64,000 nt of DNA from contig NZ_BMXJ01000006.1 in NCBI RefSeq assembly GCF_014651695.1, positions 1 through 64,000 on the forward strand, in the 5' to 3' direction. The position numbers and the translations under genes are program-made. The notes beneath the pieces were generated by a model. The model made no database searches, had not been told where the DNA came from, and saw only the letters and a program-made list of their open reading frames with translations. Source of the stretch: Nocardiopsis terrae (GTDB lineage Bacteria; Actinomycetota; Actinomycetes; Streptosporangiales; Streptosporangiaceae). Positions 29,301-36,916 of this stretch are shown one piece after another. Within the stretch, counting starts at the first letter, position 1, and each line of letters opens with the position of its first letter.

Positions 29301-29533
29301 ACCCACTCCCGGATGGCTTCGTCGATGGAGTCGTAGCCGAGCCAGAGCAGAAGACGAGAGAGCTCGGAGAATCCCCCCTCCATGCATTCCCTGAGCTTAC
29401 GGTCGGAGAGCTCGGAGGAGTTGGGAGGAAGGGGAGTTCCGCTCTGTACCCTGGCGCGCTCTGCCAGGTCCGATGGGGTGAAGCGTGCTGCCAAGCTACC
29501 TCCTGGGATCGAGGCCTTCTCTTTGTGCGCCAC
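26321..29533 (-). CDS. Giant fusion: helical region, kinase-like domain, Tpt1/KptA RNA 2'-phosphotransferase
   Basis: 1070 aa. Residues about 1-560 are helical with no named domain. About 575-830 looks like an aminoglycoside-phosphotransferase/protein-kinase fold: FVFKPT (possible ATP lysine), RRDAHAFNWLV (catalytic loop-like D..N) and IIAVDLEAVN (metal-binding DxE). From about 888 to the end is a Tpt1/KptA domain: ISRTLAYLLRHNRELP, RARYGHSRP, VLYHSTAMSSL, GLRPMSRQWVHMTTD, VGRRHGPSVLL and GGTTWLIEQVP. Tpt1 removes 2'-phosphates from RNA using NAD+, forming ADP-ribose 1'',2''-cyclic phosphate. The gene fills almost the whole space between att sites 1 and 2 as sole cargo. Joining a phosphotransferase domain to Tpt1 suggests RNA or protein modification in conflict or defence (inference). 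Confidence 0.85.
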   Translation of the reverse strand: MAHKEKASIPGGSLAARFTPSDLAERARVQSGTPLPPNSSELSDRKLRECMEGGFSELSRLLLWLGYDSIDEAIREWVRHRDRSWVSEVVTVSQGTERLFRQWRDVLNGSVSSALAFEALLFESNLCRLAAKAAQNRPQGMHYAKTLHVVRQRVALTLWERALDINWERPVVFCRVLRLARVYLASIVNDSGQTDSQSRYQFSGRLGQCSVLLARFAPVSTADLQESATQIDHSIQEGNSVEDAVPYLLESYLRLHDNTGDREYLGQATRVDQDNSHKCHRNAAWLLNLAEVWLRLADGRPQDKYNQVYLDRAEQVLVLVKGAKPDEEVRQAILECVLSKARSAASLLPRLHLGLRHLKNHFSIGEHFHRFASTGHPAVSFPGELVHILEQRFASSTDPLVRRLLSDCLRAYTELPKVSEEERRDRLRRAIGLQEGDNNATPLTDELSRMRYADDLLELAYEGQGRDPDLWKAGIRHLINEAARYTTSSVPLIRLGRDAERGGTVTQKEKSQLLSGLGNIKDAEQWVQAVAERDANFFYRQAAQRAGSSPDLVHRNLGGRSNVVTVEDYLGFTSSTFVFKPTSQLSFSRDEQASEAVNLILARMRDANRFGISEHITTIPHEETLYRQPKHLQQQDHEIVTVRRFEHGRVLADLLSPDDPESSLKLLKRTAVFLAYIHSSQGGPQRGVGKVRKKVRNEVHLWLRGILANHPVEEADATFDVWWTLLSRLNLPAVPRRDAHAFNWLVTDDNRIIAVDLEAVNHRPLGYELAQMTDDVPALPVDRWDLRRQLVEAYMDALSSSTGEDLSNLLEEVWESYRVSLLARAVRGLSSEDGDPGIREHAEALLDEMSEHPEWGGICAFATKLRRIWAERRGTYDHVPLRQLREGRRRRISRTLAYLLRHNRELPMDEYGWARLSDVVQMLAVSDRRLRVSVDELIRVSLAVDELRFDVRNAMIRARYGHSRPVLTDHEPSNPDGVLYHSTAMSSLRAVLERGEGLRPMSRQWVHMTTDRDTAIRVGRRHGPSVLLALEDASAHGLVCRFAGGTTWLIEQVPSSSLRVVPLYELFSTP

Positions 29534-29687
29534 TGCTCAGAGCACGGTTTCTCCACGGTAGGGAGAGGAACCTGAGTCTTCCGTATGTCTTCCCCAGAAG
29601 CCCACTGATGATTGCTCCGGAGCCAGCGGTGTTCATGGGGGAACTGAGACCTCCACAGGTGTTGGTGTCTTGTAGAGGCAGTGGTGT

Positions 29688-29710
29688 GTGCCGGGATCGC
29701 CTCCCGTCAC
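29688..29710 (+). repeat. Dispersed hairpin repeat, copy 3
   Basis: GTGCCGGGATCGCCTCCCGTCAC: same 9-base arms as copy 2 with one unpaired position. As with copy 2, an integrase remnant and an att core follow within 250 bases. Confidence 0.75.
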
Positions 29711-29754
29711 TCCTGTGCGGCAAGGTGGCTGTCGAAAGTGAGGTTGGATCCGGC

Positions 29755-29898
29755 TGGCACTGTGTCCCTGGAGGTGAGAGGGCGGGCGACTGAGCGGCCC
29801 GTCTGGCTGGCGCTGTGGGATGTCGGGAGGGCCCGGTGGTACGGGCGGGAACAGGGCATGAACAGGGGCCTGGTCCCATCAGCGCGACGGCTCCTCTG
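29755..29898 (+). pseudogene. Integrase C-terminal remnant 2
   Basis: Reads TVSLEVRGRATERPVWLAL, WDVGRARW and GLVPSARR, homologous to remnant 1 and to the tail of the intact integrase. Remnants 1 and 2 share the same junction between the hairpin repeat and the integrase tail, so they derive from one rearranged ancestor rather than two independent deletions. Confidence 0.6.
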
Positions 29899-29935
29899 AG
29901 GTGAGGTGCCACGCCCCGTTTCAGCTGGGTTTTTG

Positions 29936-29979
29936 TGGCTTGCTCGGCAGGGTTCGAGCCTGCGGCCATCGAATGAGAA
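29936..29979 (-). other. Attachment site 2: diverged tRNA 3' part
   Basis: Minus-strand T-arm GCAGG-CTCGAAC-CCTGC is preserved, but the anticodon region (TTCTCATTCGATGG) and acceptor have changed. The flank TTTTTGTGGC is shared with the other att cores. No 5' half of a tRNA lies to the right. Confidence 0.65.
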
Positions 29980-30073
29980 ACAGCTCTGAGGGAGGGGTCG
30001 GGGCAGTTGCTATTCGTGCTCTCCTCTGGCCCGATGCACGCCATATCTCTTATCGCGCTCGGCGCGAAACGGC

Positions 30074-30105
30074 CTGATTAAAAAGGCTTACTGTGTAGAA
30101 TCTAC
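30074..30105 (+). promoter_or_regulatory. Promoter with palindrome before the dioxygenase operon
   Basis: CTGATT (30074-30079) and TAGAAT (30096-30101) with 16-base spacing resemble a sigma70 promoter in a locally AT-rich stretch. The -10 lies inside an 11-bp palindrome, GTAGAATCTAC (30095-30105), a possible operator. Confidence 0.45.
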
Positions 30106-30211
30106 GAAACCCCAGGTTGCAGCCATGCCCCGAGTTCTCTAGTGAAATAGGAATGTTTCACCAAGTCCTCTTGGGGCATGGCCTCGTGTGAAGCGATCAG
30201 GAGGTTCGGTT

Positions 30212-31609
30212 ATGGGAGGCCATCGGCCTGAAGGGCTCGATGACGTTCGGGAATGGTTTTCTTGTTTCCTCTCAGAGCCCCACGGGGAACTGGGTAGAGA
30301 GGGGAGTGTCTGCCCGTTTGTAGCACCTGCCCGACGTGCGGAATCCCTGTTCCTCGAAGAAGTTGCGTACGACGCTGGGAGAGGATGGCCGGGGATAGCC
30401 GAGGTGATGTGCAAGCAAATGGACTCATATGCGGAGCGCAGCTGGCCAACGGGGAAAGAGGCCGTATCCGCTTTGGTCACCGTAGTGCACAGCATGCCTG
30501 CCCACCACTGGCCACTCCTGGATGAGGCGCAGCGCCGAGTCAAAGCCGAAGCCGTGCGGCGCGGCCTTATGATCGGGCAGTTCCACCCCCACTGCCCTGA
30601 ACCTGGGGTGTGGAACCCGTCCTTCACGGTATCGCGATCCCCCCGGCCATTGTTCGCGATTCGGTACATGGCGCTGCACGACATCTTGTTCCTGCACGCC
30701 GACCCGGAGCTTTTCGCTGAGTATGACCGCCGGTTCGGGGACCGTTACGAAGGCCACTCCCGAACCCACCTCCCGAGTCGGTTCGTCGAACTGTACGAAG
30801 CAGCCAAGAACGGTGGGCGCACCAGGACGGAGTACATCGACTATCAAAGTATCGACGTCCTGCTCTCGCTCCAGCGCCCTCATACCGCTCATCCTGCCGA
30901 GATGTCCTTCTACTTGGTTGGGCAGGCCAAGGAGCTGCTCTTCAAGCTCGTGTACGAGGAAGTTTCGGCGGCACGCCTAGCTCTCGTCGTAGACGAGGCC
31001 GACAACGCTTCCTGGAACCTGCGCCGCGCAGCCACGGCCCTGGACCTGCTGGCCAGGACGTGGGACGTCCTGGCCACTATTTCTCCCGCTGAGTTCAACG
31101 CCTTCCGAGAGCAACTGGGATCAGCCTCCGGTATCGACTCATACATGTACCGGATGCTGGAGTTCGCGTTAGGCCGCAAGTCTGACTCCATGGCGCGTCG
31201 CCATGCCGAGGTGCCCGGCGTGGCGGAGTCCGTCTACCGTGAGCTGCACCGGAGCAGCGTCTATGACGAGGCACTCGGGCTGCTGCATCGGCGGGGCCTG
31301 CTAACCGACGGTGCCGAAGCGGGGGAGTGGCACCCTGATGCCCTGCGCCAGGCCTGGGTCCGCGTCTACGAGGCACACGGCCCATCGAGCGATTTGTTCC
31401 GACTCGGCGAGACACTCATGGATCTCGCCCACGCCTTCAGTCGTTGGCGCTCCCTACACCTGCTTCTGGTGGAGCGGACCATCGGCAACAAGCACGGTAC
31501 CGGGGGCACCACCGGTGTCGACTGGCTGCGTCGGTCTGCCGACCACCGCTTCTTCCCCGAACTGTGGGAAGCCCGTTCGATTCTGCCGATGGGCGCTCCT
31601 CTGTGGTGA
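30212..31609 (+). CDS. DUF6875-like domain fused to tryptophan 2,3-dioxygenase
   Basis: 465 aa. Residues about 1-170 (VREWFSCFLSEPHGELGR, GSVCPFVAPA) resemble DUF6875. About 215-465 is a heme tryptophan dioxygenase: DYQSIDVLLSLQRP, GSASGIDSYMYRMLEFALG (substrate Arg), FRLGETLMDLAHAFSRWR, LVERTIGNKHGTGGTTGVDW with the heme-ligand His in WRSLHLLL, and RFFPELWEARS. The distal His of canonical enzymes (HQTYELWFK) is replaced by Gly in GQAKELLFK, so the reaction may differ from N-formylkynurenine formation. Start ATG 30212 has AGGAGG at 30199-30204; an upstream in-frame GTG at 30188 is less likely. First gene of a five-gene rightward operon. Confidence 0.85.
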   Translation: MGGHRPEGLDDVREWFSCFLSEPHGELGREGSVCPFVAPARRAESLFLEEVAYDAGRGWPGIAEVMCKQMDSYAERSWPTGKEAVSALVTVVHSMPAHHWPLLDEAQRRVKAEAVRRGLMIGQFHPHCPEPGVWNPSFTVSRSPRPLFAIRYMALHDILFLHADPELFAEYDRRFGDRYEGHSRTHLPSRFVELYEAAKNGGRTRTEYIDYQSIDVLLSLQRPHTAHPAEMSFYLVGQAKELLFKLVYEEVSAARLALVVDEADNASWNLRRAATALDLLARTWDVLATISPAEFNAFREQLGSASGIDSYMYRMLEFALGRKSDSMARRHAEVPGVAESVYRELHRSSVYDEALGLLHRRGLLTDGAEAGEWHPDALRQAWVRVYEAHGPSSDLFRLGETLMDLAHAFSRWRSLHLLLVERTIGNKHGTGGTTGVDWLRRSADHRFFPELWEARSILPMGAPLW

Positions 31610-31658
31610 GGCTGTCGGAAGGAACGGTCCGTTCGAGTTCCGCGCAGGAAGGGCAAAC

Positions 31659-33083
31659 ATGACACCAGGCGAGCACGTCGCCCAGCAGATCACCGACCGC
31701 TACCGGATGCTGAGCCCTGCCTCGGCCCGGGCATGCAAAGCGGCTGCGCGGTCTCTGCCCGGAGGCGACACCCGGACCATGACCGCCTACACGCCCCATC
31801 CGCTCTACCTCAGCTGCGGTGAAGGCGCGAAGGTGCAGGACCTCGACGGCCGCTGGTACGACGACATGGTCGCCAACTACGGTGCGCTCACCCACGGCCA
31901 CAGCCATCAGGCACTGATCCAGGCCGTGTGTGACCAAGTCCAGCAAGGCACGGCCCTGGGCGGTCCCAGCACCCTGCAGTACCAGCACGCCGAGCTTCTG
32001 CGCGCCCGAGTGCCCGCGCTGGAGCGCCTCCGATACTGCAACTCAGGTACCGAGGCCACCATGTGGGCGATCCGAGCGGCTCGTGCATTCACCGACCGCG
32101 ACATCGTCCTGAAGATCGACGGCGGCTATCACGGTACGCACGACTGGGGCCATGTCAGCGCAGTCATGCCAGGCGGGCGCTCTCAGAGCCAATTACTGCC
32201 CGACCTCCCCCCGGCCAACCTGGCCCCCGGAGTACCGGCCGACGTGCTGAATTCCGTCGTGGCCGTTCCGTACAACGACGCCGATGCTGTCGCTGATGTC
32301 TTGCACCGTCTCCGCGGCCGGGTGGCCGGGATGATCGTGGAGCCCGTGCTTGGTGTGGGCGGCGGTGTTCCCGCCCTGCCCGGGTACCTCGAGGAGGTAC
32401 GGCGACTCACAGAGCGTGAGGGTGTCGTGCTGATCTTTGACGAGTGCGCCACGTTCCGGCTGGGGCCCTGGCAGGCCAAGCACCAGGTGCGGCCCGATCT
32501 CAGCACCTTCAGCAAGATCGTCGGAGGTGGGCTGCCCATTGGGGTGTTCGGTGGCAGGAAGGAGATCATGGCGATCTTTGACCCCAATCAGCCTCTCCCC
32601 GTCTACCATGCCAGCGCATTCGGTGGGAACAGTCTCTCCCTGGCTGCCGGTATCGCCGCCCTGCAGACCTTCGGCGCCGCCGAGATCGCTCACCTGGACC
32701 GCCTTGGTGACAGGTTGCGCTCCGGGCTCGACGCGGCAGCCCGGACAGCTGAGATCAGGGGGTGTGCTGTCGGCGAAGGGGGGATAAGTTATTTCCACTT
32801 CGGCTCCTCGGTCCCCCGCGACTCCGCCGCTACAGCAGCAGCCCGTCGAGGCAGGGAGGGCTTGCGCGCGCTGATGCACCTGCATCTGCTCAATGAGGGG
32901 TTCTTGACGGCTCGGCACGGGCTGATGTGTCAGCACATCGTGACCGAGGAGCACGTCGTGGATGCGTTCGCCGACGCGTTCGCGGGTGCCCTGCGATTGC
33001 TGCACCCCTACATCTCCGAGCACCATCCGGATCTTCTGCTGGGCGGGCTGCGGGCGGCACCAAACGATGAGGCCATCCGATGA
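31659..33083 (+). CDS. Class III aminotransferase, glutamate-1-semialdehyde aminomutase-like
   Basis: 474-aa PLP enzyme. Seen: NSGTEATMWAIRAARAFT, GGYHGTHDW, IVEPVLGVGGGVPALPGYL, IFDECATFRLG (PLP-ring Asp) and TFSKIVGGGLPIGVFGG with the Schiff-base lysine. HemL-like architecture, but this is not the housekeeping hemL context; such paralogues act as aminotransferases or 2,1/2,3-aminomutases on amino acid derivatives. Start ATG 31659 (AGGAAGGG upstream), 49 bases after the dioxygenase. Its stop overlaps the amidase start by 4 bases. Confidence 0.88.
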   Translation: MTPGEHVAQQITDRYRMLSPASARACKAAARSLPGGDTRTMTAYTPHPLYLSCGEGAKVQDLDGRWYDDMVANYGALTHGHSHQALIQAVCDQVQQGTALGGPSTLQYQHAELLRARVPALERLRYCNSGTEATMWAIRAARAFTDRDIVLKIDGGYHGTHDWGHVSAVMPGGRSQSQLLPDLPPANLAPGVPADVLNSVVAVPYNDADAVADVLHRLRGRVAGMIVEPVLGVGGGVPALPGYLEEVRRLTEREGVVLIFDECATFRLGPWQAKHQVRPDLSTFSKIVGGGLPIGVFGGRKEIMAIFDPNQPLPVYHASAFGGNSLSLAAGIAALQTFGAAEIAHLDRLGDRLRSGLDAAARTAEIRGCAVGEGGISYFHFGSSVPRDSAATAAARRGREGLRALMHLHLLNEGFLTARHGLMCQHIVTEEHVVDAFADAFAGALRLLHPYISEHHPDLLLGGLRAAPNDEAIR

Positions 33084-34480
33084 CAGGGCCTGACCAGTGG
33101 ACACTGCTGCAAGCCCGTACTGCGATACGGGAGGGCGCCATCTCCACCGCCGAATACGCCTCGGAGCTGACGACGCGCAAGCGGCAACGCACCGACCTGC
33201 ACGCGTTCGTGGACGGTGGCGGGCCACCACCAGCGGCCCTGCTCCCGGCCGACTCGGGCCCACTGGGCGGCATACCCCTGGCAGTGAAGGACAACATCGA
33301 TGTGGCGGGTACATCCACGACCGCCTGCACTCCCGCCCTGCACCAGCATCTTCCGCTGCGGGACTCCGCCGCATGGCGTCGCTGCAGCGAGGCAGGTGCT
33401 TGGCTCATGGGAAAAACGACCATGCACGAACTGGCCTACGGGGTGACTGGCGCACATACCGACGGCCTCACCGCCCGTAATCCGACGGATCGCGACAGAC
33501 TGACAGGCGGAAGCAGCTCTGGTACCGCGGCCGCAGTGGCGGCGGGGCTCGTGCCGGGCGGACTGGGCACAGACACCGGGGGTTCTATTCGCATCCCTGC
33601 AGCACTGTGCGGTGTCGCTGGCTTCCGTCCCACCACCGGCCGGTACCCGAGCCAGGGGCTCGTGCGGGTGTCACCCACCCGGGACACCGTCGGTGTGATG
33701 GCCCGCGATGTCGACGACATCAAGGTGCTTGACGCGGTGCTCAGCGGCCACGTGCTACCCTCGGCACCGCCACCGTCTCCCGCCCAGCGCGTCCTCGTAC
33801 TTCCTCGCGCGACGACCTGGACGGACCTTGACCCGGAAGTAGCCCGCGTGGTCGAAGGGGCGTGCGACGCCCTGCGCGCGGCCGGGTGGTCTCTGCGGGA
33901 CTTCCCAGAACCGCTGTACGACACCGCCGAGCTGCTGGACGTGGCCACTTCCGTCCCCCTCGCAGAGACGCGCGCGGCGGTGGAGGACTACCTACGCGGA
34001 CACGACTCCCCGCACACGTTCGACACGGTCATCGAAGGTCTCGCTTCACCCGATGTCCGCGCCATACTGATGCCGCTTCTTGACGGACCGGCCATTACCC
34101 CCGACCTTTACCACTCGGCACTGCGCACGGGCGCGCGCATGGCCAGCAGAGCCCTGTCGGCGCTGGAGAGCGCCGGAGCCGCAGCGTTCCTGTCCCCCAC
34201 CACGATCACAGCAGCTCCACCCCTGGGCACCGGCTGGTCGATGCTGCGAGCCGGCCGCCCAGTTCCGGTGTTCAGTACCTACATACGCAACACGGCTCCC
34301 TCAGCGGTCTGGGGCTGGCCCTCGCTAACCTTGCCTGCTGGTTACACCTCCCGCGGTTGGCCGGTCGGCATCCTGCTCGACGCACCGCCCCGCCACGACC
34401 GGCGCCTGCTGGACCTGGGCCGCCTGTGCGCGCGGGACCTGAGCATGGCATCCCTTCCGGGTAGCCCGTGCACGCCATGA
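33080..34480 (+). CDS. Amidase-signature family hydrolase
   Basis: 466 aa, amidase signature superfamily (GatA, indoleacetamide hydrolase, AtzF relatives). Catalytic triad visible: Lys in LAVKDNIDVAG, cis-Ser in TGGSSSGTAAAVAAG, nucleophile Ser in GTDTGGSIRIPAALCG. It is not accompanied by GatB/GatC, so it is not the tRNA amidotransferase. In this operon it could hydrolyse an N-formyl or carboxamide intermediate (inference). ATG overlaps the upstream stop (ATGA). Confidence 0.9.
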   Translation: MTGPDQWTLLQARTAIREGAISTAEYASELTTRKRQRTDLHAFVDGGGPPPAALLPADSGPLGGIPLAVKDNIDVAGTSTTACTPALHQHLPLRDSAAWRRCSEAGAWLMGKTTMHELAYGVTGAHTDGLTARNPTDRDRLTGGSSSGTAAAVAAGLVPGGLGTDTGGSIRIPAALCGVAGFRPTTGRYPSQGLVRVSPTRDTVGVMARDVDDIKVLDAVLSGHVLPSAPPPSPAQRVLVLPRATTWTDLDPEVARVVEGACDALRAAGWSLRDFPEPLYDTAELLDVATSVPLAETRAAVEDYLRGHDSPHTFDTVIEGLASPDVRAILMPLLDGPAITPDLYHSALRTGARMASRALSALESAGAAAFLSPTTITAAPPLGTGWSMLRAGRPVPVFSTYIRNTAPSAVWGWPSLTLPAGYTSRGWPVGILLDAPPRHDRRLLDLGRLCARDLSMASLPGSPCTP

Positions 34481-34502
34481 AACACCGTTCCAGGGAGGCT
34501 TC

Positions 34503-35363
34503 GTGATCTCGTCCGAATGGGGCGCTGACCGTATCGATCTGGGCGTCTATCTCAGCCGTGTGGGACTCGGCCACCTTGCCTCCGATATATCCGGGCGGCC
34601 CCCGCAGACCGTCCGGGAACTGCGCCGATTGCACCGAGCACACTTGGCCGCCATCCCCTTTGACAACGTGGATCTTGTGCTGGGCACGCCAGTGAGCCTG
34701 GAGCCGGAAGCGATCGTGGACAAGTTGTGCCGACGCCGTCGCGGAGGCTGCTGTCACGAGCACAATCTGCTCTTCGGCCTCGTACTTGAGCACTTGGGGC
34801 TTCCTGTCGAGAGACTCGCGGCGCGAGTCCTCCTGGGCGGTGTGGGTCCGCGTCCCCGTACCCACATGCTGCTCAAGACACGGGCCCTGGGAGAGGAATG
34901 GCTTTGCGACGTCGGCTTCGGGTCCGACGGATACCTCGATCCGCTGCCGGTTCGCGACGGAGCGGAGGTAGTACAGCGAGGGCGCCGCTATCGGGTGCTT
35001 TCCCACGACCGTTTCCAGTGGAGCATCGACGTGCACAAGTCGACTGGATGGGTGCCACTGTACGAGTTCACGCATGAGCCGCGTCAGCCGATGGACTTCA
35101 CCGTGGCACACCATTTCCTCAGCACGTACCCCAGGTCGATGCTGCGCAACACCGTGCTCCTGCAACTCCTCACCGCCGACAAATGGATGCAACTGCGGGG
35201 GGACCTGCTCCGGCGCGTCACACCGGCGGGGGAGATCACCGAACGGATCGAACACACCGACCTACCCGGTGTGCTGCGTGAGTTCGGTATCGCGCTCACC
35301 TCTGAGGAATTCACACGTCTGAGCCGGATTTTCGCTCAGCATCCACCAACGGAGGCAGGCTAG
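34503..35363 (+). CDS. Arylamine N-acetyltransferase family protein
   Basis: 286 aa NAT-fold enzyme. Catalytic Cys in RRGGCCHEHN, His in RPRTHMLL and Asp in LCDVGFGSDG form the Cys-His-Asp triad in family order. NATs acetylate aromatic amines; relatives in antibiotic clusters (such as RifF) act as amide synthases closing macrolactams. An aromatic amine made by the dioxygenase/aminotransferase steps is a plausible substrate. GTG start with GGGAGG upstream, 22 bases after the amidase. Confidence 0.93.
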   Translation: MISSEWGADRIDLGVYLSRVGLGHLASDISGRPPQTVRELRRLHRAHLAAIPFDNVDLVLGTPVSLEPEAIVDKLCRRRRGGCCHEHNLLFGLVLEHLGLPVERLAARVLLGGVGPRPRTHMLLKTRALGEEWLCDVGFGSDGYLDPLPVRDGAEVVQRGRRYRVLSHDRFQWSIDVHKSTGWVPLYEFTHEPRQPMDFTVAHHFLSTYPRSMLRNTVLLQLLTADKWMQLRGDLLRRVTPAGEITERIEHTDLPGVLREFGIALTSEEFTRLSRIFAQHPPTEAG

Positions 35364-35367
35364 CAGT

Positions 35368-36630
35368 ATGAAACCGACCCAGTTGGTCCTGGACAGTGGC
35401 AGCCTTCCCAACGATCACCTCGATGCGCGTCTGATCCGTCGCTATGAGGCGGACGGGGGCGACATCGACGATCTCATCTACCTCAGCCTGGGCGAGACAT
35501 GGACCTCAGTCGCTCCAGGACTGGCAGCCACACTCGCTGACCGCCTGCCAGCCCATACGCACGGGTACACCCTGTCTCCCTACGGGCTCCCCGCCCTCCG
35601 CGACGCACTGCAGGCATATATCACCCGGACCCATCACCTGCCGGAGCCAGATGCCGGGAACTTCGACGTGGCGGTGAGTCAGAGCGGCACGCGTGCGGCC
35701 ATGTCGGACTTCGGCCACCTCCTGCTCGGAGGCCCTGAGCCAACGGTGCTCGTGCCATCACCGGGTTGGGACTACGCGGGTGTGTTCGCCCCCTTGGGAT
35801 TTCGCCTGCTGCCCTATGGTTTGAGCCCCGCCACGGAGTGGCAGCCAGAGCCCGCAGAGGTCGAGTCGCTTCTGAACCGGGTTCGGGGTGAGGCTCTGCT
35901 GGTCCTCAACCCGCAGCACAACCCCACCGGCGTCGAATGGTCAAGCGACAAGGTGCGCAGCCTTGTCGGAACCGCGGTAGCCCACGGCGCGGCGATCTTG
36001 CTCGACGACGCGTACTACGCTCTCCACGCCCCGGGGAAGTCGCCCACGAACGTGTTACGCATCCTGGTCGAGGAAACGGCGCAGGAGTCCGTGCAATGGC
36101 TTGCGGTAAGGACGCTGGGTAAGCAGTTCCACTGCAATGGTTGGGGCATCGGGGCACTCACGGCCCGGCCTCCGACTCTGGCCCAGGTGGCCCGGGTGAC
36201 GCAACAGCGCTCTTACGGCTGTGCGCTGCCGTTGCAGGCGGCGATGGCCACCTGGTTGCAGAGCGATGCGGCGGACAGCTTCGTGGACGGCCTGCGGCGT
36301 TCCTATGCCGCCGCCCGCTTACATGTCGCCCGGCGTCTCCACCGTGACCTCGGCTTTCCTCCGGATGCCGTGCCCGCCGGGACATGCAGCGCCTACCTCC
36401 GCTTTCGCGTACCGCCACGCCATGTACGGGACGCCTCCGAGGAACCGTACAGGCGTCTGTGTCTGGCCGTCGGCGTGCTCCTCGGAGCGGGAAGCATGAC
36501 CGACTCGCCTGCGCTCTTGCCGTCCCGGGGCGTGCACCCAGAAGCTTATGTGCGCCTCTTCCTGGGCCAGCCACTTCCTGTGCTCGACGAGGCTCTCGAT
36601 CGGCTGGCCAGGGCTGACCTCGGTTGGTGA
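35368..36630 (+). CDS. Class I/II PLP aminotransferase
   Basis: 420-aa fold type I PLP enzyme. Seen: YTLSPYGLPALRDAL, NPQHNPTGVEW, ILLDDAYYALHAPG and LAVRTLGKQFHCNGWGIG with the PLP lysine. The usual S-x-S-K becomes R-T-L-G-K, and the final Arg of the G-x-R-x-G motif reads G-W-G-I-G. Last gene of the five-gene operon, 4 bases after the acetyltransferase. Substrate unknown; aromatic amino acids or kynurenine-like compounds would fit the company. Confidence 0.88.
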   Translation: MKPTQLVLDSGSLPNDHLDARLIRRYEADGGDIDDLIYLSLGETWTSVAPGLAATLADRLPAHTHGYTLSPYGLPALRDALQAYITRTHHLPEPDAGNFDVAVSQSGTRAAMSDFGHLLLGGPEPTVLVPSPGWDYAGVFAPLGFRLLPYGLSPATEWQPEPAEVESLLNRVRGEALLVLNPQHNPTGVEWSSDKVRSLVGTAVAHGAAILLDDAYYALHAPGKSPTNVLRILVEETAQESVQWLAVRTLGKQFHCNGWGIGALTARPPTLAQVARVTQQRSYGCALPLQAAMATWLQSDAADSFVDGLRRSYAAARLHVARRLHRDLGFPPDAVPAGTCSAYLRFRVPPRHVRDASEEPYRRLCLAVGVLLGAGSMTDSPALLPSRGVHPEAYVRLFLGQPLPVLDEALDRLARADLGW

Positions 36631-36916
36631 CCTCCGTCGCTTCGAAGTGTGTTAAGTCGAATCAGATAGGGACAGGTGATCGTCAGGCCGATTCGCGCAG
36701 GTCAGAGCCCTGATCTGTGGCGGGCACGGTCCCTGGTTCGTCTAGCTCGCTGATCCACGCGGCTTTGGGGCGAACGAAGAGCAGAGGTGTTTTGTACCGG
36801 GTGTGAAGGAGGCTGCCGCACGTGTCGGGATCGCCTCTCGTCACTCGCCACCGCCCCTCACCTGAGGATCGAGAAGTGGCGGCTCGTCTGCGTGGTGCGC
36901 CTCTAGACTCTGGCCC
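36631..36916. other. Intergenic, decayed
   Basis: No intact gene. On the minus strand a short coding-like string, RYKTPLLFVRPKAAWISEL, may be the remnant of a lost gene. Includes copy 4 of the hairpin repeat. Confidence 0.4.
36825..36844 (+). repeat. Dispersed hairpin repeat, copy 4
   Basis: TCGGGATCGCCTCTCGTCAC, 72 bases upstream of the flavoprotein start. The stem is weakened by one change relative to the other copies. Confidence 0.65.

Noticed and set aside
31659..33083. Housekeeping hemL (glutamate-1-semialdehyde aminomutase)
   Set aside because: No other heme genes nearby, embedded in a catabolic/biosynthetic operon on an island, and coupled to an amidase; called only as HemL-like.
33080..34480. 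GatA subunit of the tRNA amidotransferase
   Set aside because: No GatB or GatC gene and the context is secondary metabolism.
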